Source: Galeruca laticollis
Taxonomy: Eukaryota; Arthropoda; Insecta; Coleoptera; Chrysomelidae
Direction of reading: 5' to 3'
Assembly: GCA_963921935.1 (NCBI GenBank)
Contig: OY998175.1
Span: forward strand, 175,371,262 to 175,435,261
DNA length: 64,000 nucleotides
The translations under genes were made by a program, and so were the position numbers. How positions within the stretch are numbered: position 1 is the first letter of the stretch; each line of letters starts with the position of its first letter. This document shows, one piece after another, positions 1-9,114 of the stretch. Under the pieces are notes generated by a model that saw nothing but the letters and a program-made list of their open reading frames with translations, was not told where the DNA came from and did no database searches.

Positions 1-933
1 TTCTGTGTTTTGTTGTCCTTCTTCATTATTTTTTATTTCCTGACTTATGTTTTTCTTTCGATTAATTTCTTCGTTCCACTCTGTATAGTTCTCTATATTG
101 GTCTCTGTTGCCGTTTTGTTTTTGTTTGTTTGTTTCCACTGCGTTTGATATCTCTGCTCTTGCTGTTGACTTTCCGTTTTTTTCTCGATTTTTTTCTGTT
201 CTGGGTCCTTCCTTTTGTACATTGTTTTCACCATTCCTAGCCATTGTTGCCACTTGTTCGCTTCTGTAGTTTCTGTTTTTTTCTTTATTGTTGCCACTTG
301 TTCATTTGCTTCGGTGATTTCACCGTTATCTATAGTGTTTTCCACTTGTTTTGCGTTTATTAACGGTATTCTTCTTTCCCATATTTCTAATGAAGGTTCT
401 CCTTTATATGATATGATTGCTTTTTGTTCTTCTAGAAAATCTCTTCCTAAAAGAACTGGTATTTCTCCCATTATTTCGTCTTCTGCTGCAATGGCTTTTG
501 CGTAAATGTTGTAATTCATCCCATTTGCGCTTATTGCTAGTTTCGTTGATCCATACAATTGTATTGTGTGTCCTGTTATCCCTTTCAGAGTTAATTCCTC
601 TATAATTCTTGTGTCTAATTCCCAATCTGCGATTATTGACCGGTTTACCAATGAGTACGCTCCACCTGTGTCTATCATGCAGGGTCTGTTTATGCCATTT
701 ACTCTTAGCATTACTATGTATGGGGCGTCCTCGTTTGTTTCCGACATTGATTCGTTGTGATACATTGTTTCTCCTATTTCTTTGTTTGTTATCCTTGGAT
801 TATAATCATTCCTATTTTTCCGGTTTGGTTCTTTCCATTGTGGTTTGTTTAAATCTGTTTCCCCTGTTAAATTCACTCGGCCACTGGTCCGGGGACTAAC
901 TGTGGTCCTTACTAGTTTAAATGTTTCGTCCAT
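1..933 (-). CDS. Ty3/gypsy pol, N-terminal part with aspartic protease (copy A), cut by window edge
   Basis: This is the start of a retrotransposon polyprotein on the minus strand. Reading from the ATG at 931-933 the frame stays open to base 1, so the gene continues off the window. It overlaps the end of gag by 22 nt in the -1 frame, as expected for gag-pol frameshifting. An aspartic protease lies in the middle: the catalytic Asp-Thr-Gly triplet is near 660-670 and a conserved LLGRDFL block follows near 430-450. A lysine/glutamine-rich, low-complexity linker follows. The plus-strand copy C has the homologous region at 47491-48393 but there it is frameshifted. Reverse transcriptase, RNase H and anything beyond lie outside the window. 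The family call is firm; whether the element is functional cannot be judged. Confidence 0.85.
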   Translation of the reverse strand, partial: MDETFKLVRTTVSPRTSGRVNLTGETDLNKPQWKEPNRKNRNDYNPRITNKEIGETMYHNESMSETNEDAPYIVMLRVNGINRPCMIDTGGAYSLVNRSIIADWELDTRIIEELTLKGITGHTIQLYGSTKLAISANGMNYNIYAKAIAAEDEIMGEIPVLLGRDFLEEQKAIISYKGEPSLEIWERRIPLINAKQVENTIDNGEITEANEQVATIKKKTETTEANKWQQWLGMVKTMYKRKDPEQKKIEKKTESQQQEQRYQTQWKQTNKNKTATETNIENYTEWNEEINRKKNISQEIKNNEEGQQNTE

Positions 934-2201
934 TCTTTCTTACTCGTGTGTCCTCTTTCTGCAGAGTGACCCCTTGTATCCTCGTTCGTTTTGTGTCTAC
1001 TTCTCTCGTAGTTCCCAAAATTATTTTGTTGCGACCTTCTTTGAGTTTCTTGTTTATGATATTCTTCCTTTTGGTTGCTGTGTCTACCATATTCTCTATG
1101 GTTTCTTTGTTGTGTTTCTTGGTTCTCTCTGTGATACCTCGTCTTGTCCGCTTTCCATTGATTTGCCTTTCCGTCGTTGTACCTCTCGTACTTCGCGGTT
1201 GTTTTATTCTGGTTGTTCGCCTCGTCGAACATTCTCTTTCTACATTCTTTTAGCCAATGTCCTTGCTTTCCACAGTAATAACATGTCATTGTTTGTTCGT
1301 TCCCTTTTTCTCTACAATTTGATGCCCAATGTCCTTGTTTTTTACAATTTTGGCATCTTATTTCCCTTTTTGTTTCTTCTGCTTCCTTCGTCCTGCAATT
1401 TGCCATCCAATGTCCTTGTTTGCCACAGAATAAACATTTTGCGTTCTGCCTACATTCTTCCGTAGTGTGATTTGACCTGCCGCATGTTGTGCACCTCAGT
1501 TGTCCTCTCGTAAATGCGACTTTCTGGCTACTGTTCCTGCCGCTTGTCATGGTTACCGCCGTTTCTTGACAATTAACTATTTCTTCTGCTTCTTCTATTG
1601 TCATGTCGTCTTTGTGTAGAATGTAAAAACCTACCTCCCTTAATAAATCTTTTCTCAACCCTACTTTGAATTGGTTTATTAATACCGAATTATGTTTTTT
1701 TTGTATGTTTGGTATTTGTTCCCTGCTTGCGCCCTTTATATCCTCTTCTAGTATCTTGTTCCCGATTAATTTCAGTCTGGTGCAGAACGACGCCACATCC
1801 TCATCGTGTCTTTGATAGCATTGCATCAATTGCATCCACCAATCTGCTATTGATTTTTTTGGTACAAATTTCCGTAGTAATTTTTCTCTGAATTCTGAGT
1901 ATGATACCGTGTCTAACCTAGGATCCGCCTTGAAAAAATCGTATGCCGATCCCGCAAGTTTAAATTTCAATAATGTTAAAGTTTCCGATTCCGTCCATCC
2001 GTCTAGTTTAGCCCTTAGTTCTAGTTTCTCAATATATTTAGCTGCATCTCGACCTGTGAAATCTGTTAACGTCGCCGCTATCACCCCCAATGATTGCGCC
2101 TGTGCTACCCTCAATATGGGTGGCATGTTGCTTGCGTCTCCCATTGTGTCTGAAGTCCCTTGACCGCCTGTACCTAACCTATTTTGTGAGTCGAGTGGCA
2201 T
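912..2201 (-). CDS. gag: Ty3/gypsy Gag with four CCHC zinc knuckles (copy A), intact
   Basis: Gag of 429 aa, forming the capsid and nucleocapsid of the retrotransposon particle. The first ~200 residues are a retrotrans-gag type capsid region. From about residue 235 there are four consecutive CX2CX4HX4C knuckles (starting CTTCGRSNHTTEEC, CLFCGKQGHW, CQNCKKQGHW and CYYCGKQGHW), followed by a basic, Asn/Gln/Arg-rich tail of ~100 residues likely to bind RNA. The reading frame is uninterrupted, unlike the plus-strand copy C where a Cys codon has become TGA. Four knuckles is more than the one or two usual in this superfamily. The start at 2201 is chosen because its context and N-terminal residues match copy C at 46223. 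Confidence 0.92.
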   Translation of the reverse strand: MPLDSQNRLGTGGQGTSDTMGDASNMPPILRVAQAQSLGVIAATLTDFTGRDAAKYIEKLELRAKLDGWTESETLTLLKFKLAGSAYDFFKADPRLDTVSYSEFREKLLRKFVPKKSIADWWMQLMQCYQRHDEDVASFCTRLKLIGNKILEEDIKGASREQIPNIQKKHNSVLINQFKVGLRKDLLREVGFYILHKDDMTIEEAEEIVNCQETAVTMTSGRNSSQKVAFTRGQLRCTTCGRSNHTTEECRQNAKCLFCGKQGHWMANCRTKEAEETKREIRCQNCKKQGHWASNCREKGNEQTMTCYYCGKQGHWLKECRKRMFDEANNQNKTTAKYERYNDGKANQWKADKTRYHRENQETQQRNHREYGRHSNQKEEYHKQETQRRSQQNNFGNYERSRHKTNEDTRGHSAERGHTSKKEWTKHLN

Positions 2202-3645
2202 CTTGTTGGTTTAGTTATATTTTATCTTTATTAAATGAACAATTTTTCAATGTTTACCTATATTACACCTACCTTTCTGGCTTCTACGACGCCTGAAATG
2301 GATAGTTTTTGGTGCACGGGTAGGATTCTTAGGGATGGGTTAACTTCCCCCTTTGTAAAATTTTAATTTACCTCGTTTCACCGACTGTGGTTTATTCTAG
2401 CGAACCCCAAACGAGAAGAAAAAAAAATAGATACAATGGAACACTTATGAGACGACGTAGTAGACCACGACTAATTTGATTCAACCTTCTATTTGCCTGC
2501 TGCTTGACGACTAACGTACCTGATGTTAGCTGAGCTGATGGTGGGATAGTATGGCTTATTCTCGATTTTTCCTAGCCTTTTCCCTCCTGTATGCCTTGTT
2601 TACTGCCTTTCGCAGCCTCCGGTTACAGACCGTACAGCTTCACCGTTCCCTGTATTCTCTTGTGCTGTAGCAAGATTGGCATATAATCTTGGCCTGACAG
2701 GAATCCCTTGCGTGAAGATTTATCGTCCCTGCTGACCTACAACCCTTTATTGGAAGACCGCTACGAAGACTAAGTAGTTAATCCTGTCCTTGGAACCGCT
2801 GTGAAGATACTTTATCAACTCTATGCCGGGAAAACTCTATGAAAATAAATTTACACAACCCTATATCGGGAAACCGCTTTGAAACCAAGTTTAAACAACC
2901 CCATATCGGGAAACCGCTGTCACCATTCTAATAACCCTAAAACTTAATAATCGCTAGATGTTATTTTTTTTAACATGTAAATGTAATAACTCTAGACTAT
3001 ATTTATACAATCTTATGGTGAAGCAGAAATCAACTCAGTCGATGATTGCTGAGTAGGATTATTTTTCGACCTTGACTGGTCTAGATCCAGTGTGATTTGC
3101 AGGAGCTGTGCTACCCGTTTGGCAGGGTGTGATTTTTCATCACGCACACTGATCTTGGTCTAGTGGAAGCTATGTTTTGCGCAATTACTAGACCCTGGTT
3201 AGAAAAACTCCGTTGTCAATACTTAGTTGGCCGAAGTATTCCACCTTACGCCGTTTGGCATGTTCACCTCAGATCGGTATTACGCCTTTCATCTGATGTA
3301 TGGATTTTTTCTCGACCTTCTCTGGTCTAGATCCAGTGTGTTCTGCGCCCGCAGTGACACCTCGTGTAGGTTGTGGCTCTTCACCACGCACACTGGTCTT
3401 GATCTAGCGGAAGCTATGGTCCCGTAGGCTCTATGTTGCGCTATACTAGATCCTGGTTGCGACCATCAATTTTTCTCCCTCCTAGGTAGGGTTGCTGAAC
3501 CGCTTGTCACCGCTCGTGGGGTGTGGTTCCAGACAACCGGATATACCTCTCGGAGAGAAATGGTTTTGGACAACCGCTGTCACCTTCCCTGGGTGAGGTT
3601 GTTCCAATAGGGGATGGTACGCGAACCGCTGTCACCATTCTAATA
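2202..3645 (-). other. Leader (5' UTR) of gypsy copy A
   Basis: This is non-coding leader between the LTR and gag, read on the minus strand. Just upstream of gag lies a block shared with copy C (2263-2360 versus 46050-46150). The middle part (about 2735-2935) holds imperfect ~45-bp repeats with the core 'ggaaaccgct'. The part next to the LTR (about 3020-3640) is nearly identical to copy C (44870-45495). The primer-binding site should be the motif TGGTGACAGCGG beside the LTR (minus strand, about 3626-3640). I could not assign the matching tRNA. The leader also holds two copies of a ~130-nt hairpin-forming module. Confidence 0.75.
2735..2935 (-). repeat. Imperfect ~45-bp tandem repeats in leader of copy A
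   Basis: Four to five degenerate units repeat the phrase 'tatcgggaaaccgct' or a close variant, with spacing of roughly 44-48 bp (for example at 2870 and 2911). The repeated core is the reverse complement of the primer-binding-site-like motif AGCGGTT found next to the LTR. Copy C has a different, 40-bp, tandem array in the equivalent place (45527-45675). Confidence 0.7.
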
Positions 3646-5523
3646 ATTTCTGGGGCACCTAAGGGCTATTCTAATAAATCCTCGTTACCCTTCTTATTTT
3701 TGTCACTGAGTAATACCTCCTCTCCAATGAAATTCTGTGCAATCCGAGCGGGTAAGGCACATCCAGTCCGACTTCTGAGCTAGGTACGCCTGGGCTCAAA
3801 GCGGAATAATCTCCTTGCCAGGATAGGGTTTGTTCTCGGCAATCGGCCCCCTTTTTCCAACGTATGTACACCCTCCCGGGGAAGTACGGGTTGAGGGATA
3901 GGGTGATAAATAAAACTTATGGTAAACACCACACAGCGTATGTAACTAAACGTATATAATAGCTATATGAAAAAAAATCAGACCAATCATATATACATTT
4001 GTCAAAATACTATACTTATAATAATGCGTGCGTCAAAATTAAATTTACAACTTAACGAAATCTGTCTACGCACTGAAGTAGCAACTATAATATATATAAA
4101 ATAAACATTAGACGTACCCTGATATAAATCTCTCAACTAGTAATTATAGATATTTATCCGGTTCTCCGGTATACGCCGGAATTACTCACAAAATAATAAA
4201 TTTCGGATTCCGCGTATAATATTAGTAGGATGGTAAATGAGAAAAGAGAGAGAAAGGAAAAATAGAAAGAAGCCCGAGGGGCCAAGTGCTTTCCTTTTTA
4301 TATTTTTCTGTCTAGAATTTCCAGTTAGCTGGGTCGCATTCGATTCAGTAAACAAATAAACATAGGCCAATTACCTTGTGACCCCCAAGCGAATTTTTAG
4401 TTTACGTGTGCTTTATCACCAACGGCCTTGGAGTATGACGGCATTTAAAGTGGATATTTCCGTAGTGAAACAAGATTCTTATGTTATAACATTACAAAAT
4501 AGTACAAATTTTTCGGTGTCAGCTTTTATAAGCCCCAAGGTTGTCTATCACCTTGAAATAAATGTGAAATGGAATTTAACCAAAATATGGTTTTCTTTTG
4601 TTATATATCAAATGATCCCTGATTAAAACGGAAAAACCAATTCGCTCTGGCTTAAAACTAAATTCAACTCTGTTATTTCTCGATTGCTCTCGCTCTCCTC
4701 TTATCTACCACACGAACCAAAAGATACTCTGTGTAAAAAATAATGAGACAATAATAACGTAAGAAAACTTCTACGATCCTCAAATCAAGCTTTAACATGC
4801 CCGTTTAAATTCTTAAATTCTCTAAACCCTCGAGACACGCGGTAAATCTGGTCTTATTCACAAAAATATACGTTATTAAATAAAATAATACTTTTGTTCA
4901 AAAACTTACGGTAGAATAACTTCCCTTTTTATATTCTGCAGGAACTGCGTCTGTATCTCTAACTGGGTCGCTGCCCCGAAAATGCGAAATTTGCCGAGAC
5001 GTGTTAGGATGATTTAGTGATAGCGTCGAGGGAAATTCCACCGGTTTGTGCTCTGATACTGGGGGACAGACTTCACTGTCAAGGAATCACCAAGTATTCC
5101 TATTACGCCCTGACACAACGGAGAAATTTTTACCTCGGGTATCACCAACACTAAAACACTATACTCTCGTACTCGGGGAAAGCCTTTCCCTTCGCGTGTA
5201 CGACCCGTACTCTCTCGAGTCCTGAGCCGTTCTTCCTTTTTGTTTTTTTCCATCACCCGACTTTGGGTGTGAGATGTTTTTGTTTTTCGAGTTGCAGTTT
5301 TTCTTTGTTTTTGAAGCGTGCAGACTTTTTGTTATGGAAATAATGATATTTTTTTAAACAACTTTGTTTTGGTTTGACCCAGTAATTGTTTTATTTTTTT
5401 ATTCTGTTTTGACTTTGTAAAGATTTTGTTAAACAATATGTGGGTCGTATTCTAGTTTCATATTAATTAAATTAAATTTTGTATTTACCGAGTGTTCCGA
5501 ATTTTTGTACAATAATATATTCA
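3646..5523 (-). repeat. 5' LTR of gypsy copy A (diverged)
   Basis: The reverse complement matches the 2.2-kb LTR of copy C through many shared blocks, for example the purine-rich stretch near 5230-5250, GAAGGGAAAGG near 5180-5195, AGTGTTTTAGTGTT near 5145-5160, and ACCAGGCGAACCTAGCT-like sequence near 3790. Overall similarity is much lower than in the adjacent leader. On the minus strand the LTR starts TG at 5523, directly abutting the interrupted LINE ORF2. The inner boundary near 3645 is set by the TGGTGACAGCGG motif and is approximate. Confidence 0.7.
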
Positions 5524-6430
5524 TGTGTTTTTCGCATTTATTACAGAGTTAAGGTTTTGAGATTTAGATTTACGAGTTGTGGATTCATCTCTTGCTGTCG
5601 TGATTGTTTCTTGCAAGTTAAGTATTATATTAGATAAATAGTTACTGTCTTTGATATTGTCTGTAATAATTAGGTGTTCGTTTATGTGATTTCTGAATAA
5701 TTTCCAATTAGTGGTTGTATAATTGTATGTTTTTTTGGTTAAGGAATGTGTGGTATGTGAAATTTTAAGTACAAATAGGATGGGATCATGATCGGAATTA
5801 AGGTCAGGGATGGTTTTTAGTTTGGTGATAGTATTGATGTTACGGCCAATAGCTATGTCTATTGTGCTGGGAGTGTAATTATTGAATGGGAAGTGAGTCG
5901 GGTCGTCCGTGCTGTAAATATTACAATCCGAGTTATCACAGAACCTTTGAAGAGTATTTCCATTTGAGTTGGCGTGGGTGGCATATGTATCCCATAGTGG
6001 GTGCTTGCAGTTCAAGTCTCTCACTATAAGAACCCTGTTATGTGTCTTTTTATTGTTATATTATAAAAGTCTAGTTCAGATAACTTATTAAAGGGGTGAC
6101 TGTATGCTCTTACTAGTTTAAGTTTATTATCAATTAATAACGAGATTTGCTCAATTAATGAATTGTTTGGTTGCAAGAGTTTGAAGTTTATGTCTTTTTT
6201 GATTAATACTGCGATGCCGCCTCCGCCGACATTTGCGGGGCGATCTTGTCTGAGTAGATTATAATCGGGGTTTCTGAAATTCACGAATTTATTAGGTTTA
6301 AGGAATGTCTCAATAAGAAAGAAAATATCTAGTTTCTGAGCATCGAGAAAATGTCTGATAAGATGGAGCTTGTTCATAACTCCATGTACGTTACAGAAAA
6401 TTATTTTGAGAGAATTTCGTTTTTGAACTC
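5524..6430 (-). pseudogene. LINE ORF2 apurinic-type endonuclease domain, truncated
   Basis: This is an exonuclease-endonuclease-phosphatase domain that would nick target DNA for target-primed reverse transcription. Visible motifs are the N-terminal strand 'LKIIFCNVHGV' (about 6390-6420), 'FLIETFLKP' with the catalytic Glu (about 6310), 'DLNCKHPLWDT' (about 6010) and the C-terminal 'DLNSDHDPILF' with the Ser-Asp-His catalytic group (about 5790). There is a frame break near 6024 and no usable start (a TGA lies just upstream of 6430). The ORF is cut at 5524 by the gypsy LTR. Confidence 0.85.
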
Positions 6431-6660
6431 ATGTTTTACCACCTACCTGTTTAGATGTCATATTTGTCTATTCCTTGAACAAAGTTGTTATATACAGTAA
6501 ACTTATCAAGTTTAGTTGTGGCTTTTTTCATTTCTAGAAGTAGATCCGTTACTACTCTCGTCAGTTCGTCAAGGTTGACCATGTTATTGAGTTCTTTAAA
6601 TAGATTATTTAAATCCGTGAATTTAGTAACTTCTGTTGTCTGCGGGGTGGTTTCTTGTGA

Positions 6661-7906
6661 TTACCGAGCCTGAGTAGTGTTGTTGGGCTGTTTAGCTGTT
6701 ACTGCTGACCTGGTGGGTGGTAGAATCGGAAAGTCTTCTTTTTCAGCGCGTACGTTTCTATTCCATGAGTTACTTGTTGGAATTGGGGCTGGGATGAACT
6801 TAATTGCTTCATTTTTGTTACTAGTGTTTTTGTTTCTGCTTAGTTCTAGCCATTCACGTCGTTTTATATATTCTGGACAGATCTCGGCATTTGCAGAGTG
6901 ATCGCCACTGCAATTGGCACATTTAGCGGGCTTCGATCTATCCTTAGGGCATTCAGGGGTGAGATGTGGGGCTGCACATTTCAGGCATTTGGGGGCCCTG
7001 CCGCAGTTGGAGGTTACGTGCCCCACAAAGCTGGCAGATATGACATTGTATGATGGGTTTAGCTTGCCTTCTGAACTCCCATTGCACTCGTGTATACTCA
7101 ATTATTTTAACATTTTTGTTCAAATAATCGAGTGTTATTTTTGAATCAGTAACTACTAAATACAACGGTCTGCCTTTAGTCGTCATTCTGTATATGTCTT
7201 TGATTTTGAGGTTGTACGTTGATGTAAGATCTACTTTGATTTCATCTAGTTGGATGCCTTCTGTGAGCCCTCTCAGTACGAAGGCATGGTTTTTGTCCTC
7301 CCTTCTGGAATAAGAATGAAATGGCATTTTTTCCAATATTAAGGCTGTTTTCAGGTTTTCGAAATCTGTTACATCTTTCGTAAAAATAATGGTAGAATTC
7401 GCCGTATATTTCATTTCGAATTTGTTTTTGAGTTCCATTTTTAAGCGATTGACAATTTCTCAGTGTGCTGAGACATTGCCATCAATTACTATCGGAGGAC
7501 AAGTTGCAGCGGATTTTTTGTTAGCGTTAGGAGCTTCTTTTTCTTTAGTTCGTTTTTTTTGTTGTTTGACTGCCTGATCGTCTAATGATTCTAATATGGA
7601 GCTGTATTTTTTTAATCTTGTCTTTTTCCTTTTTTTGTGCTGGAGCAACGCGTTGAATTTCGTCCTCAGATGATTCTGACAGTGACTGATATCTGTTGTT
7701 ATTATGTCTTGATTTTTAGTTGCTTGCCTGATAAGATTCGTAAATTTCATTACTTTTCTAGGCTTGACAAATCCTGGTGGCGTGATATCATTTGTTTCCA
7801 TCTGACTATTCTGGGGGATGATCGTTATAGCGTTAAGGTCTTCATTAGTTTTTTTGATCATGTCCAGTGTTTTGGCAATGACTGGTTTGGGGTTCATCAA
7901 ACTCAT
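6661..7906 (-). pseudogene. LINE ORF1 (Gag-like, CCHC knuckles), frameshifted
   Basis: This is an ORF1 nucleic-acid-binding protein of a Jockey-type LINE. The N-terminal ~148 residues (7906-7460) are Lys/Gln/Thr-rich and end at a stop. A shifted frame begins at 7438 and carries the region typical of insect LINE Gags (about 'RREDKNHAFVLRGLTEG' and 'TSTYNLKIKDIYRMTTKGRPLY'). The nucleocapsid part spans another frame change: one frame shows CHICQLCG and the other CLKCAAPHLTPECPKDRSKPAKC, with CANCSGDHSANAEICPEY after it. At least two frame breaks make it non-functional. The order of domains and the CCHC spacing support the Jockey-like assignment. Confidence 0.8.
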
Positions 7907-7912
7907 TCATAA

Positions 7913-9083
7913 GTCAACTTGAAAAGAGACATGAAAACTTTTTAGGGCATCCTGTTCCACTCAATATCTGAAAGAAACTTAAATAGTTGAATTACAAAAA
8001 ATCCGAAATAAAAATGATTCTGCATACATTTTTACACCACCAATTTGTCTGGAGCAATTTGGGTAAAAAATGTTGCCAACAATAAATAAACAAAACGTTA
8101 AATTAAGAAGTTGTGTAACGTTCCGGAATCTATATCAGATTCCTCCACTTTACCTTGAAATTTCCCAATGCCAATTCTGTTTTCAATAGAGATATCCAAA
8201 TGTGGTCTACTTCTTTCCAACAAAATACAGGTACATTTTTTCTGAGAGACCATGAATATATTATATTCTAATCTCATTGTAAATTTAGTTGTAGATTATT
8301 TAGTTTTTATATAACACAACTAAAATACCCTGAATTTAGAATCATCTTCTAATGAAAATTAATTTAATCAAACATCCATCGTTTCTACATAATATCAAGA
8401 TATAATTCTGAATTTTCATAAATTGTTCCTGCTTAGTGCAAATATTTACGCACGAGAATTTTCATTATTAAAAATGTCTAATTCAATTATTTAAGATTGT
8501 CTCAGGTATTGGAAGAGACAGACCTAAAAAGTTTTCAAGATGTAAAATCCTCCCACAATTTATTTCAATGGATATCTTGAAATAAACATCTGCCATCTAT
8601 AGTTATCTTGACACACTACCAATGATCATATAAATAAGGAACTAGTAATTTCAATACATATTTCATACAATTCCACAATTTTCAAAATTTATCAATCAAA
8701 TAATATCGATTAAAACTAAAAAATGCCTTAAAAAGAACCACAAATAATTCTGCATTCAGATCATATTTCTCAATAAATTTCAGAATGTTATTAGTGCACT
8801 GAAATATAGCTGTTTCTGTTGATTGATCTCATAATTATATTAAGAGGAGGTCCAAGAAGAAACGAGAATATACCAGTGGTTACCCACTCAAATTTGAACA
8901 AATTGTAACTATTTTTGTTTCATTTTTAATAAATCATTATGAAATTGAATGCTAACTTTTAATAAAATTTCGCTTTTATAAAGGGCTAATCTAAATTGAA
9001 TGATGCAATCTAGAAAAAAAACTATAAAATAATTAACTAGATAAATATTTTGCTGCAATCAAAAAATAAAAATAATATAGATA
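7913..9083. other. Intergenic, no gene seen
   Basis: AT-rich sequence between the LINE and the 3' end of NDUFA9. No long reading frame, repeat array or clear structural RNA was seen. Confidence 0.5.
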
Positions 9084-9098
9084 CATTATTTATTTATT
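9084..9098 (-). terminator. Overlapping polyadenylation signals of NDUFA9
   Basis: On the minus strand the sequence reads AATAAATAAATAA about 17-30 nt after the stop codon at 9115-9117, giving two overlapping AATAAA hexamers. This implies a very short 3' UTR. Confidence 0.6.
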
Positions 9099-9114
9099 GA
9101 TAACCTACAAATGT

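Larger units (their letters stand above)
5524..7912 (-). mobile_element. Jockey-like non-LTR retrotransposon, 5' half, interrupted by gypsy copy A
   Basis: Two-gene LINE on the minus strand: an ORF1 with zinc knuckles (7906-6661) followed by the endonuclease part of ORF2 (about 6430-5524). ORF2 stops exactly where the LTR of copy A begins, so the reverse transcriptase half was separated by that insertion and should lie off the left edge of the window. Several frameshifts show the LINE is old. Confidence 0.8.

Noticed and set aside
10..1465. Several plus-strand ORFs rich in Phe/Leu/Val/Cys
   Set aside because: They are the complement of the A-rich gag and pol genes on the minus strand; their composition is a shadow effect.
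3227..3427. A 66-aa ORF nearly identical to an antisense ORF at 45081-45281
   Set aside because: It is antisense to the element and owes its conservation to the near-identical leader block; no protein feature supports coding.
4378..4626. An 82-aa plus-strand ORF in the LTR of copy A
   Set aside because: It lies within a diverged LTR, has no counterpart in copy C LTRs and no recognisable motif.
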